In this document: in pieces, positions 8,503 through 16,678 of the stretch | How positions within the stretch are numbered: position 1 is the first letter of the stretch | Layout: each line of letters begins with the position of its first letter | Assembly (NCBI RefSeq): GCF_937900395.1 | Contig: NZ_CALCDX010000252.1 | Coordinates: 1 to 25,962, forward strand | Length of the DNA stretch: 25,962 bases | Direction: 5' to 3' | Source of the DNA: an uncultured Caulobacter sp. | Lineage (GTDB): Bacteria; Pseudomonadota; Alphaproteobacteria; Caulobacterales; Caulobacteraceae | Program-made: the position numbers and the translations under genes | Notes under the pieces: model-generated | Databases searched by the model: none | What the model saw: only the letters and a program-made list of their open reading frames with translations | Told to the model about the DNA's origin: nothing

Positions 8503-9912
8503 TTAGCACTTGTAGTACATGTCGAATTCGACGGGGTGCGGGTGCAGTTGCAGGCGCATCACCTCTTCCATCTTCAGCTCGATGTAGCTGTCGATGAAAT
8601 CGTCATCCATGACGCCGCCGGCCTTCAGGAAGGCGCGGTCCTTGTCCAGGTTTTCCAGGGCTTCGCGCAGCGAGCCGCAGACTTCCGGGATCTTCTTCTG
8701 CTCGCGGGGCGGCAGGTCATACAGGTTCTTGTCGGCCGGGGCGCCCGGGTCGATCTTGTTGATGATGCCGTCCAGGCCGGCCATCAGCAGGGCGACGAAG
8801 GTCAGATAGGGGTTGCCCATCGGATCGGGGAAGCGGGCTTCCAGACGCTTGGCCTTCGGGCTGTCGACGTGCGGGATGCGGATCGAGGCCGAGCGGTTGC
8901 GCGAGCTATAGGCCAGCTTCACCGGGGCTTCGTAGCCCGGCACCAGGCGCTTGTACGAGTTCGTCGTCGAGTTCGAGAACGCGTTGATGGCCTTGGCGTG
9001 CTTGATGATGCCGCCGATGTACCACAGGCATTCCTGCGACAGGCCGGCGTACTTGTCGCCGGCGAACAGCGGCTTGCCGTCCTGCCAGATCGACTGGTGC
9101 ACGTGCATGCCCGAGCCGTTGTCGGCGAACATCGGCTTGGCCATGAAGGTGGCCGTCTTGCCGTAAGCGGCGGCGACGTTGTGGATGACGTACTTATAGA
9201 GCTGCATCCGGTCGGCCATGGTGACCATGGTGTCGAACTTCAGGCCGAGTTCGTGCTGGGCCGGGGCCACCTCGTGGTGGTGCTTTTCCGGCTTCATGCC
9301 CAGCTCGCCCATGACGGCCAGCATTTCGCCGCGCAGGTCCTGGCAGCTGTCGACCGGGTTGACCGGGAAGTAGCCGCCCTTCGGGCCCGGGCGGTGACCC
9401 ATGTTGCCTTCCGGATATTCCTTGCCCGAGTTCACCGGCAGTTCGGTCGAGTCGAACGAGTAGCTGGTGTGATGCGGAGCGGTCGACCAGCGCACGTCGT
9501 CAAAGATGAAGAACTCGGCTTCCGGGCCGAAATAGACGGTGTCGCCCACGCCGGCCGACTTCAGGTAGTTCAGCGCGGCCTTGGCGATCGAGCGCGGGTC
9601 GCGGTTGTAAGGGGTGCCGGTGTCGGGGTTCACGACGTCGCAGAACAGCGCCAGCGTGGTCTGCTGATAGAAGGGGTCGATGATCGCGCTCGACAGGTCG
9701 GGGCGCAGCTTCATGTCCGACTCGTTGATGGCCTTCCAGCCGGCGATCGACGAGCCGTCGAACATCGTGCCGTCGTTCAGGAAGTCGTCGTCGACCAGGT
9801 CGATGTCGAACGTGACGTGTTGCATCTTACCGCGCACGTCGGTGAAGCGGACGTCGACGTACTTGACGTCCTTTTCCTTGATCAGGTTCAGGATATCCTT
9901 GGCGGTGGTCAT
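8503..9912 (-). CDS. glnA: Glutamine synthetase type I
   Basis: Glutamine synthetase makes glutamine from glutamate, ammonia and ATP in the cytoplasm as a dodecamer. The 469-residue length and motifs fit GS-I beta: the DGSSI latch region, the metal-binding Glu in FGPEAEFFIFD, HHEVAPAQHELGLKF, NGSGMHVHQS, the ATP-site region RNRSASIRIP, and RLEARFPDPMGNPYL. Tyr398 in NLYDLPP is the adenylylation site used by GlnE, so activity should be controlled covalently. It lies 45 bp downstream of glnB in the same orientation, the usual alphaproteobacterial glnBA operon. The start at 9912 has a purine-rich AAAGGGGA ribosome site. Confidence 0.98.
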   Translation of the reverse strand: MTTAKDILNLIKEKDVKYVDVRFTDVRGKMQHVTFDIDLVDDDFLNDGTMFDGSSIAGWKAINESDMKLRPDLSSAIIDPFYQQTTLALFCDVVNPDTGTPYNRDPRSIAKAALNYLKSAGVGDTVYFGPEAEFFIFDDVRWSTAPHHTSYSFDSTELPVNSGKEYPEGNMGHRPGPKGGYFPVNPVDSCQDLRGEMLAVMGELGMKPEKHHHEVAPAQHELGLKFDTMVTMADRMQLYKYVIHNVAAAYGKTATFMAKPMFADNGSGMHVHQSIWQDGKPLFAGDKYAGLSQECLWYIGGIIKHAKAINAFSNSTTNSYKRLVPGYEAPVKLAYSSRNRSASIRIPHVDSPKAKRLEARFPDPMGNPYLTFVALLMAGLDGIINKIDPGAPADKNLYDLPPREQKKIPEVCGSLREALENLDKDRAFLKAGGVMDDDFIDSYIELKMEEVMRLQLHPHPVEFDMYYKC

Positions 9913-9957
9913 TCCGTATCCCCTTTGTAGAACTCTCGTAAGTGTTGTCGGTCAGGC

Positions 9958-10296
9958 CTAGACGGCGGCCGGACCGTTTTCTCCGGTTCGGATGCGGATC
10001 ACTTCCGCGATCTCCGAGACGAAAATCTTGCCGTCGCCGATGCGGCCGGTGCGGGCGGCGCGGGTGATGGCTTCCAGCGCAGGCTCCAGCTGGCTGTCCT
10101 CGACAACGACCTCCACCTTAATCTTGGGGAGGAAGTCCACGACGTACTCGGCGCCGCGATAGAGTTCGGTATGGCCTTTCTGACGGCCATAACCCTTGGC
10201 TTCGAGCACGGTCATGCCCTGGACGCCCATGTCCTGCAGGGCCTCCTTCACCTCATCCAGCTTGAACGGCTTGATGATGGCTTCGATTTTCTTCAT
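9958..10296 (-). CDS. glnB: Nitrogen regulatory protein P-II
   Basis: PII is a trimeric sensor of 2-oxoglutarate, ATP/ADP and, through uridylylation, glutamine. It controls GlnE and NtrB. The 112-residue protein starts MKKIEAIIKPFKLDEV, has the T-loop GRQKGHTELYRGAEY with the uridylylated Tyr51, and the C-terminal signature TGRIGDGKIFV. The ATG at 10296 gives the standard family length. Reading further upstream adds a non-homologous leader and is rejected. It is first in the operon with glnA. Confidence 0.97.
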   Translation of the reverse strand: MKKIEAIIKPFKLDEVKEALQDMGVQGMTVLEAKGYGRQKGHTELYRGAEYVVDFLPKIKVEVVVEDSQLEPALEAITRAARTGRIGDGKIFVSEIAEVIRIRTGENGPAAV

Positions 10297-10443
10297 CGGT
10301 TCCACTTTCGGGCCCGTCGGCGGCGAACCGCCTTCTCTGAGCGCGCAACCATCACGGCGCCCCGGCGCCCGCAAGCGAGCGGCCGCCACAAACCTGACCG
10401 ATCGGTTGACTTCCAGGCAGCTGTTCAAAAATTACGCTAAAGG

Positions 10444-10460
10444 CGCCGCTTTTTGGTGCA
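10444..10460 (-). promoter_or_regulatory. Possible NtrC half-site upstream of glnB
   Basis: On the minus strand TGCACC is followed by AAAAA and GCGGCG. The first half and the A-rich spacer match the enteric NtrC site TGCACC-N5-GGTGCA; the second half does not. It lies about 150 bp upstream of glnB and abuts a TTGACGG box at 10461-10467 facing the divergent gene. No sigma-54 -24/-12 element is seen. Confidence 0.3.
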
Positions 10461-10533
10461 TTGACGGAATGTCGCCCAAATAGCCTTGCGGCGCTCGGTT
10501 TCGCCCCTAGGATCGCCTCCAACGAGCGTTTGA

Positions 10534-12084
10534 ATGGGGGTGAAGATGCGCGATGACACGCCGGTTTTGATCGGCGCAGGCCAATTCACGTATCGCGGAG
10601 ATCCGGGAAATTCGCCGCCGCCTCTGGAATTGCTGAAAGTTGCGGCGGAACGCGCCGCGCTTGATGCGGGGCTGACAGGGTCTGTTCTTGCCGATCTGGA
10701 CGCTTTGGCGGTCATCGCGTTCAGCATCGACGCCCCCGGAGGGTTGTCTAAGCTTCCGTTGCCTAGGTTGAGTGATCCGCCGGCCTCGCTCGCCCGCGCT
10801 GTTTCCGCCTCGCCAGCCTGGAGCGTCTATACCGAGACGGGAGGAAATAGCCCCCAACAGGCGGTCAACGTCGTCTGCGAACGCATCGCGCAGGGCGACG
10901 CGGACTTGGCGCTCGTGAGCGGTGTGGAGTTTCTGGGTTCGCTGATGAAGCGGATGAAGGGCGGCCTGGGCTTCGACGGCTGGGCTGACGACATCGACAG
11001 CAAGCCCCAGCGGATCGGCGATCCTCGCCCGGGCGTGACGCCGCAGGAGGCGGCGCATGGGCTGGGTTATCCGGTCAATACCTACCCGCTGTTCGAGAAC
11101 GCGCTGAGGGCGCGGGATGGCCGGTCGATCGAGGACCACCAGAAGGCCCTGGGCGCCTTCTTCGCGCCCTTCACCAAGGTAGCCGCCGCCAACCCCTACG
11201 CCTGGTTTCCGGTTGAGCGTTCGGCCGAGGAACTGGTCACGGTCACGGACCGCAACCGCATGGTCGGCTTCCCCTATCCGAAGTACCTCAACGCGATCAT
11301 GGAGGTCGATCAGTCGGCCGCCGTTCTGATCGCCAGCGTCCGCAAGGCGCGGGAGTTGGGCGTCCCTCAGGACAAGTGGGTCTTTCTGCACGGCTGCGCC
11401 GACGCGTCCGACCTCTGGTATCCGCTGGAGCGGCAGAACTACCACTCCAGCCCCGCCATGCGCCTGACCGGCGAGCGCGCCTTCGAGATGGCGGGGATCA
11501 CGGCGGCGGACCTGTCGCTGATCGACCTCTATTCGTGTTTTCCGTCGGCCGTGCGGATCGGGGCCGAGGAACTGGGCCTGGCGCTGGACGATCCCCGGGG
11601 GCTGACCGTGACCGGCGGCTTACCCTACTTCGGTGGCCCGGGGAACAACTACGCCCTTCACGCGATCGCCGAGATGGTGACCCGGCTGCGCGCGCGGCCC
11701 GGCGCTTATGGCCTGTCGACCGCCAATGGCTGGTTCCTGACCAAGCAGTCCGTTGGCATCTATTCGACCAAGCCCGTCGAAGGCCGCTGGGAGCGGCAGT
11801 CGCCCTCCGTGATCCAGGCTCAGATCGACGCCTTGCCCCATCCCGAGATCGTCGAGAAGCCAGAGGGAAGTGCCCGGATCGAGACCTACACGGTTGTCCA
11901 TGGTCGCGAGGGCGTTCGCATGGGGATCGTGATCGGCCGAGACGCCCAGGATCGCCGCTTCGTCGCCCAGACGCCGGACGATCCCGCCGTACTGAAGGAC
12001 CTGGAGATGCGGGAAGGCGTCGGGCGGACCGGAACAGTCGGGCCGCATCCGGACGGCGTCCGCAATCTCTTCACGCCGGACTGA
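10534..12084 (+). CDS. SCP2-thiolase-like protein type 1 (acetyl-CoA acetyltransferase family)
   Basis: This 516-residue protein has the thiolase fold: an N-terminal half beginning TPVLIGAGQ, a second half with GCADASDLWYP and LIDLYSCFPSAVRIGAEELG, and GGLPYFGGPGNNYALHAIAE near the normal acyl-CoA site. An extra C-terminal domain (about residues 430-516, including RIETYTVVHGREG) matches the additional domain of thiolase-like protein type 1. The nucleophilic Cys of true thiolases is absent: the segment TETGGNSPQQAV places Gly104 there. It probably binds an acyl-CoA-like ligand without doing classical thiolysis. ATG 10534 is used; ATG 10546, preceded by a G-run, is an equally good start four codons later. 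It begins a tight three-gene run with the phosphatase and nnr. Confidence 0.85.
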   Translation: MGVKMRDDTPVLIGAGQFTYRGDPGNSPPPLELLKVAAERAALDAGLTGSVLADLDALAVIAFSIDAPGGLSKLPLPRLSDPPASLARAVSASPAWSVYTETGGNSPQQAVNVVCERIAQGDADLALVSGVEFLGSLMKRMKGGLGFDGWADDIDSKPQRIGDPRPGVTPQEAAHGLGYPVNTYPLFENALRARDGRSIEDHQKALGAFFAPFTKVAAANPYAWFPVERSAEELVTVTDRNRMVGFPYPKYLNAIMEVDQSAAVLIASVRKARELGVPQDKWVFLHGCADASDLWYPLERQNYHSSPAMRLTGERAFEMAGITAADLSLIDLYSCFPSAVRIGAEELGLALDDPRGLTVTGGLPYFGGPGNNYALHAIAEMVTRLRARPGAYGLSTANGWFLTKQSVGIYSTKPVEGRWERQSPSVIQAQIDALPHPEIVEKPEGSARIETYTVVHGREGVRMGIVIGRDAQDRRFVAQTPDDPAVLKDLEMREGVGRTGTVGPHPDGVRNLFTPD

Positions 12085-12088
12085 GCGC

Positions 12089-12658
12089 ATGGGCCTCATT
12101 CACGTCATTCGTCATGGCAAGCCCGCCTCGACCTGGGGCGGATCCGATGACGATCCGGGCCTGGACGCCGTGGGCCTGGAGCAGGCGAGGGCGGTCGCTC
12201 GCGAGATCATGGCTCTGCCGGCGAACGACAGGCCCGATCGTGTGGTGTCTTCACCCTTGAGGCGTTGCCGCGAAACCGCCGCGCCGCTGGCTGAAGCCTT
12301 GGGCGTGGAGGTTGAGATCGATCCTCGGGTCGGTGAAATCCCGACGCCCGCGGCCTTGTCCGCCGCCGAACGGCCCGATTGGCTTCGGCAGGCTTTCGGG
12401 GGGCTTTGGGCCGAGGTCTTCGGTGATCTGGACTATGCGGCCTGGGCCCAGAGCGTGGCGAGCGCGCTGATGGACCATCAGGGAAAGGCGGTGTTCAGCC
12501 ATTTCGTCGCCTTGAACGCCGCGGTCGCGACCGCGACGGGAGACCCGCGCGTCATGGCCTTTCGCCCCGACCATTGCTCGCGGTCCGTTTTTCGCGTGGA
12601 GGCCGACCGCTTGATCCTGGCGGAGAAAGGGCGCGAAGCTCAGAGCCAAGTGCTTTGA
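12089..12658 (+). CDS. Histidine phosphatase family protein
   Basis: This 189-residue member of the phosphoglycerate-mutase/SixA superfamily uses a phospho-histidine intermediate. It has the RHG motif at residues 8-10 (His9 as nucleophile), SSPLRRCRET with the phosphate-binding Arg, an acidic residue at Glu83 in VGEIPTP and the second catalytic His138 in FSHFVALN. The substrate is unknown: a small-molecule phosphate is likelier than phosphohistidine, given the length. It starts 4 bp after the preceding stop and ends 10 bp before nnr, so the three genes should be co-transcribed. Confidence 0.9.
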   Translation: MGLIHVIRHGKPASTWGGSDDDPGLDAVGLEQARAVAREIMALPANDRPDRVVSSPLRRCRETAAPLAEALGVEVEIDPRVGEIPTPAALSAAERPDWLRQAFGGLWAEVFGDLDYAAWAQSVASALMDHQGKAVFSHFVALNAAVATATGDPRVMAFRPDHCSRSVFRVEADRLILAEKGREAQSQVL

Positions 12659-12668
12659 AGGAGTCGCC

Positions 12669-14120
12669 GTGGCGCGAGAGATCCTGACCGTCGCCCAGAT
12701 GGCTGCGGCCGACTGCGCGGCCGTGGCCGGCGGTACGCCGACCCAAGTGTTGATGGAGCGAGCTGGCGAAGCGGTCGCGGCGGCGATCCGGGATCGGTAT
12801 GCGCGGCGTCCGGTCGTTGTCTGGTGCGGACCTGGCGACAACGGCGGCGACGGCTATGTCGCGGCCCGTCACCTGAAGCGACGCGGATGGCCGGTCGTGG
12901 TGGAGGCGGCCTTTCCGCCCGCGACCGAGGCCGCGCGGTGGGCTGCTTCGCGATGGAAGGGCGAGGTTCGACCATTGTCTCCGCGACCCGCGCTCGAATA
13001 TCTTTACATAGACGCGCTGTTTGGCGCGGGACTGTCGCGCCCCCTTGAGGGGCAGGTCGCAGAGCTTGCGCGGGCCGCGCGAGAGGCTGGGGTTCAAGTC
13101 GTGGCGGTCGACACGCCCTCTGGCGTCCATGGCGATACGGGGCGAGCCCTGGGCGGCATCGCCTTCCGCGCCGAGACCACGGTGACCTTCCATCGTCGAA
13201 AGCCCGCCCACGTCTTGGCGGAAGGGCGTGACGCCTGCGGCGAGATCGTGCTGGCGGACATTGGACTGGAGACAGTCGACGCCGTAGATCTGTTCGAGAA
13301 CGACCCAGAACTGTGGCTTTCGCGTTTCCCATGGCCGGCCTTCGACGCGCACAAGCATAGCCGGGGGCGGCTGAAGGTCGTCAGCGGCGAAGCCTGGAAC
13401 ACCGGCGCGGCCCGCCTCTCGGCCCGCGGCGGTCTTCGCATCGGCGCGGGCGCGGTGACCGTGCTGTCTCCGCCAAGCGCGCTGGCGGTGAACGCCGCGC
13501 ACCTGGAGGCGGTCATGCTGGCGCCGTTCGAATCCGATGCCGAACTCGCCTTGGCCGCGGAAGAGGCGGACGCGGTGATCATCGGACCCGCCGCGGGCGT
13601 CGGCGAGGCGACCGCGCGCAATCTGCAGGCCCTGGCCCGCACCGGCGCGGCGATGGTCGTGGACGCCGACGCGCTGACCAGCTTCCGTTATGATCCGGAA
13701 GACCTGTTCGCCTGCCTCGATCGCGACGACGTCCTGACGCCGCATCCGGGAGAGTTCGAGCGTGTCTTCACGGGGCTCCTGGCCAAGTCGCCCGAGCGGA
13801 TTACGGCCGCCTGCGAGGCTGCTCGGCGCGCCGGCGCCGTGGTGCTGCTGAAGGGGCCTGATACGGTCGTCGCCGCGCCGGACGGCAGGGCCGCCGTCCT
13901 GCTGAACGGTACGCCTTGGCTGGCGACCGCCGGATCGGGCGACGTGCTGGCCGGCTTCATCGGCGGGCTGATCGCCCAGGGCATGGAGAGTTTCGAGGCC
14001 GCCTGCGCCGGCGCCTGGATCCATGCGGCGTGTGGCGCACGCCATGGGCCTGGCCTCATAGCCGAGGATCTTCCTGGTTTGGCGCCCGCGGTGCTGGGTG
14101 AGCTCTACGCGAAACGCTGA
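12669..14120 (+). CDS. nnr: Bifunctional NAD(P)H-hydrate repair enzyme (epimerase and ADP-dependent dehydratase)
   Basis: Nnr repairs hydrated NADH and NADPH. The N-terminal YjeF_N epimerase (about residues 1-215) has GPGDNGGDGYVAARHL, IDALFGAGLSRPL and VDTPSGVHGDTG. The C-terminal ribokinase-like dehydratase (about 225-483) has TPHPGEFERVF, the KGPDTVV segment and ATAGSGDVLAGFIGG with the catalytic Asp. The 483-residue length is normal for the fused form. The GTG start at 12669 is preceded by AAGGAG at five bases' spacing. In many alphaproteobacteria nnr sits beside glnB-glnA; here it is the last gene of the run divergent from them. tRNA-Leu follows. Confidence 0.96.
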   Translation: MAREILTVAQMAAADCAAVAGGTPTQVLMERAGEAVAAAIRDRYARRPVVVWCGPGDNGGDGYVAARHLKRRGWPVVVEAAFPPATEAARWAASRWKGEVRPLSPRPALEYLYIDALFGAGLSRPLEGQVAELARAAREAGVQVVAVDTPSGVHGDTGRALGGIAFRAETTVTFHRRKPAHVLAEGRDACGEIVLADIGLETVDAVDLFENDPELWLSRFPWPAFDAHKHSRGRLKVVSGEAWNTGAARLSARGGLRIGAGAVTVLSPPSALAVNAAHLEAVMLAPFESDAELALAAEEADAVIIGPAAGVGEATARNLQALARTGAAMVVDADALTSFRYDPEDLFACLDRDDVLTPHPGEFERVFTGLLAKSPERITAACEAARRAGAVVLLKGPDTVVAAPDGRAAVLLNGTPWLATAGSGDVLAGFIGGLIAQGMESFEAACAGAWIHAACGARHGPGLIAEDLPGLAPAVLGELYAKR

Positions 14121-14126
14121 CTGGAC

Positions 14127-14154
14127 TTGCGCGTCGCGCTTCGAGTCCGTAATC
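14127..14154 (+). promoter_or_regulatory. Probable promoter of tRNA-Leu
   Basis: TTGCGC at 14127-14132 and CGTAATC at 14148-14154 are spaced by 15 bases. They would start transcription a few bases before the tRNA. A GAGTC site sits between the boxes at 14143-14147. Confidence 0.45.
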
Positions 14155-14164
14155 CCCCTCGCAC

Positions 14165-14249
14165 GCGGATGTGGCGAAACTGGTAGACGCACTGGATTTA
14201 GGTTCCAGCGCCGCGAGGCGTGGAGGTTCGAGTCCTCTCATCCGCACCA
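14165..14249 (+). tRNA. tRNA-Leu (anticodon UAG)
   Basis: The 85-base gene has a perfect 7-bp acceptor stem (GCGGATG/CATCCGC) and an encoded CCA at 14247-14249. The anticodon stem-loop CTGGA-TTTAGGT-TCCAG gives UAG. A long variable arm and the GGTTCGAGTCC T-arm are typical of a class II tRNA. Confidence 0.97.
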
Positions 14250-14390
14250 CTCTTCTCACCGGGCTTTCGGGCGCGTGTGAGTTTTATCGCCGCCGCTCTT
14301 GGATGCTCGCGCACGTCGTGACATAAGGGCGCTCTTTCGCCGCCCCGGTCCTCGCGGGCGGCGTCGATCTTTTGGACCCCAGGGCGGAGC

Positions 14391-14410
14391 TCGGGCGCCC
14401 GGCGCCCCGA
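14391..14410 (+). other. GC-rich hairpin in the tig leader
   Basis: TCGGG pairs with CCCGA, continued past one bulged C by CGC/GCG around a small loop. The structure ends about 15-20 bases before the tig start, where no clear Shine-Dalgarno sequence is seen. Confidence 0.4.
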
Positions 14411-14430
14411 CCCGAAAATTAAGAATGTCG

Positions 14431-15789
14431 ATGCAGATCGTTGAAAAGTCGGGCGAAGGCCTCAGCCGCGTTTTTGGCGTCACGGTGCCCGCGAGTGAAC
14501 TGGCCACGCGTCTGGATGCGCGGATCGCCGAAGTCGCCCCGCAGATGAACGTGAAGGGCTTCCGTCCCGGCAAGGTGCCGACGGCCCACGTCCGCCGCAT
14601 GTATGGCAAGGCCCTGATGGGCGAAGTCATCGAGCAGGCGCTGAACGAGACCACTCAGAAGGTCCTCGACGAGAACAAGCTGCGTCCGGCCGGTCAGCCC
14701 GAGCTGAACCCGTCGTCGGACATGGAAAAGGTTATCGCCGGCGGCGAGGACCTCGCCTTCGAACTGGCCGTCGAAGTCATGCCGGAATTCGAGCCGATCG
14801 ACCCGGCTTCGATCGAGCTGGTGAAGCCGGTCTACAAGGTCACCGACGCTGAGGTCGACGAGGCCCTGGACGAGCTGGCCAAGCAGGCTCGCACCTACGA
14901 GCCGCGCACGGGCAAGACCGTGAAGGCCAAGGACGGCGACCAGCTGCTGATCGACTTCGTCGGCACGATCGACGGTGTCGAGTTCGCCGGCGGGAAGGCC
15001 GAGGGCGCCGAGTTGGTTCTGGGTTCGGGCCAGTTCATCCCGGGCTTCGAAGACCAGCTGGTCGGCGCCAAGCCGGGCGACGAAATCGTCGTGAAGGTCA
15101 AGTTCCCGGAAGAATACCAGGCCAAGGATCTGGCCGGTAAGGACGCCGAGTTCGCCACCAAGGTGACCGAAGTCCGCGCTCCGGTCGACGGCAAGGCCGA
15201 CGACGAGCTGGCCAAGCGCCTGGGTCTGTCGGACCTGGCCGCCCTGAAGGAGCTGCTGCGCTCGAACCTGTCGGGCCGCTACGACAACTCCTCGCGTTTC
15301 AAGCTGAAGCGCGCCCTGCTGGACGTGCTGGACACCAAGCACGACTTCCCGCTGCCGCCGCGCATGGTGGAAGCCGAGTTCGCCGGCATCTGGCAACAGG
15401 TCGAGGCCGACAAGGCCCGCGGCGGCCTGCCGCCGGAAGACGCCGAGAAGTCGGACGACCAACTGCAGTCGGAGTACCGCAAGATCGCCGAGCGCCGCGT
15501 GCGCCTGGGTCTGGTGCTCGCCGAGATCGGCCGCAAGAACGACGTGGTCGTCACCGACCAGGAACTGACCGACGCCATCATGCGCGAAGCCCGCCAATAC
15601 GGCGCGCAAGCTCAGCAGGTGTTCGACATGTACCGCCAGCGCGCCGACCTGCAGGCGGCCCTGCGCGCCCCGATCTACGAAGACAAGGTCGTCGACCTGA
15701 TCTTCGGCAAGGCCAAGGTCGAGGAAAAGGAAGTCTCCAAGGACGAGCTCCTGGAAGAAGACGACCTGCCGGAAGGCTACGGCGGCTAA
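14431..15789 (+). CDS. tig: Trigger factor
   Basis: Trigger factor is a ribosome-associated chaperone and peptidyl-prolyl isomerase at the exit tunnel. The 452-residue product begins MQIVEKSGEGLSR, has the ribosome-binding signature GFRPGKVP around residues 44-51, an FKBP-type PPIase domain in the middle (GDQLLIDFVGTIDGVEF, GSGQFIPGFEDQLVG) and the helical C-terminal chaperone arms, ending in an acidic tail. ATG 14431 gives the family's usual MQ start; ATG 14425 adds two residues and is equally possible. The leader has a GC hairpin and a weak ribosome site. It sits upstream of clpP with its own terminator, as in many bacteria. Confidence 0.97.
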   Translation: MQIVEKSGEGLSRVFGVTVPASELATRLDARIAEVAPQMNVKGFRPGKVPTAHVRRMYGKALMGEVIEQALNETTQKVLDENKLRPAGQPELNPSSDMEKVIAGGEDLAFELAVEVMPEFEPIDPASIELVKPVYKVTDAEVDEALDELAKQARTYEPRTGKTVKAKDGDQLLIDFVGTIDGVEFAGGKAEGAELVLGSGQFIPGFEDQLVGAKPGDEIVVKVKFPEEYQAKDLAGKDAEFATKVTEVRAPVDGKADDELAKRLGLSDLAALKELLRSNLSGRYDNSSRFKLKRALLDVLDTKHDFPLPPRMVEAEFAGIWQQVEADKARGGLPPEDAEKSDDQLQSEYRKIAERRVRLGLVLAEIGRKNDVVVTDQELTDAIMREARQYGAQAQQVFDMYRQRADLQAALRAPIYEDKVVDLIFGKAKVEEKEVSKDELLEEDDLPEGYGG

Positions 15790-15813
15790 TCGCCGTCCAA
15801 GGCTTACGAAACG

Positions 15814-15844
15814 AGGCGCGGTTCGAAAGGGCCGCGCCTTTTTT
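15814..15844 (+). terminator. Intrinsic terminator of tig
   Basis: Stem AGGCGCGG (15814-15821) with CCGCGCCT (15832-15839), followed by a run of T to 15844. Confidence 0.9.
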
Positions 15845-15869
15845 CATGCTTGGAGGTTTTCGTCCGCGC

Positions 15870-15898
15870 CTTGCAACCTGTTAAGCGCCACGCGATAT
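15870..15898 (+). promoter_or_regulatory. Candidate heat-shock (sigma-32-like) promoter of clpP
   Basis: CTTGCA at 15870-15875, a 15-base spacer and CGCGATAT at 15891-15898 resemble the sigma-32 elements CTTGAA and CCCCATNT. In C. crescentus clpP has been reported to have a heat-shock-controlled promoter immediately upstream, which agrees with this placement. A GATTC site lies at 15924-15928. Confidence 0.5.
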
Positions 15899-15966
15899 GC
15901 GTTGTCGACGGCGCGCGGGGGCTGATTCGTTTTCGCCGCCCAGACACACGAAAAGGGTGATACCCC

Positions 15967-16599
15967 ATGATGTACGATCCGGTTTCGACGGCCATGAACC
16001 TCGTGCCGATGGTGGTCGAGCAGACCAGCCGCGGCGAGCGCGCGTTCGACATCTTCTCGCGGCTGCTGAAGGAGCGGATCATCTTCCTGACCGGTCCGGT
16101 CGAGGACGGCATGGCCAGCCTGATTTGCGCGCAGCTTCTCTTCCTGGAGTCCGAGAACCCCAAGAAGGAAATCGCCATGTACATCAACTCGCCGGGCGGC
16201 GTGGTGACGGCTGGCCTCGCGATCTACGACACCATGCAGTACATCAAGAGCCCGGTCTCGACGGTGTGCATGGGCATGGCCGCCTCGATGGGCAGCCTGC
16301 TGCTCGCCGCCGGCGCCGCTGGCCAGCGCATCTCGCTGCCGAACGCCCGCATCATGGTGCACCAGCCGTCGGGCGGTTTCCGCGGCCAGGCCTCGGACAT
16401 CGAGCGCCACGCCGAGGACATCATCAAGACCAAGCGTCGCCTGAACGAGATCTACGTCAAGCACTGCGGCCGCACCTATGAAGAGGTTGAGCGCACCCTC
16501 GACCGCGACCACTTCATGAGCGCCGACGAAGCCAAGGCCTGGGGCCTGGTCGACCACGTCTACGACACGCGCGAAGCCGCCGAGGCCGGCGCTGAATAA
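15967..16599 (+). CDS. clpP: ATP-dependent Clp protease proteolytic subunit
   Basis: ClpP forms the 14-subunit peptidase chamber that works with ClpX and ClpA. In Caulobacter, ClpXP removes CtrA and other cell-cycle regulators. The 210-residue sequence has the catalytic triad Ser107 (GMAASMGS), His132 (IMVHQPSGG) and Asp181 (DRDHFMSADEA), and the substrate-groove motif NSPGGVV. The ATG at 15967 is preceded by an AAAGGGTGA ribosome site. It has its own promoter and terminator, so it is a monocistronic unit, unlike the clpPX operon of enterics; clpX lies beyond an opposing gene. Confidence 0.98.
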   Translation: MMYDPVSTAMNLVPMVVEQTSRGERAFDIFSRLLKERIIFLTGPVEDGMASLICAQLLFLESENPKKEIAMYINSPGGVVTAGLAIYDTMQYIKSPVSTVCMGMAASMGSLLLAAGAAGQRISLPNARIMVHQPSGGFRGQASDIERHAEDIIKTKRRLNEIYVKHCGRTYEEVERTLDRDHFMSADEAKAWGLVDHVYDTREAAEAGAE

Positions 16600-16621
16600 G
16601 CTGCCGCTCAGCTAAAAGAAG

Positions 16622-16651
16622 AGCCGCCGGTCATCGATCGGCGGCTTTTTT
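16622..16651 (+). terminator. Intrinsic terminator of clpP
   Basis: Stem AGCCGCCG (16622-16629) with CGGCGGCT (16639-16646) and a T run to 16651, between the convergent clpP and cicA. Confidence 0.9.
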
Positions 16652-16678
16652 CTTGCTCGGAGGGTGCGGCTAATCCGC

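Noticed and set aside
8536..9930. Plus-strand open frame opposite glnA
   Set aside because: Shadow of a strongly conserved gene; no family resemblance.
10397..10406. ACCGATCGGT palindrome before glnB as an operator
   Set aside because: Only 10 bp with no extension; such short GC-rich palindromes are expected by chance here.
10297..10428. N-terminally extended GlnB
   Set aside because: The PII family starts at MKKIEAIIKPFKL; the added leader is not homologous to anything and covers the promoter region.
10297..10533. Sigma-54 promoter for glnB
   Set aside because: No GGCAC-N5-TTGC-like pair was found on the minus strand in this interval.
12552..14192. Minus-strand open frame opposite nnr, crossing the tRNA-Leu region
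   Set aside because: Arg/Gly-rich, no motif, overlaps nnr and a tRNA.
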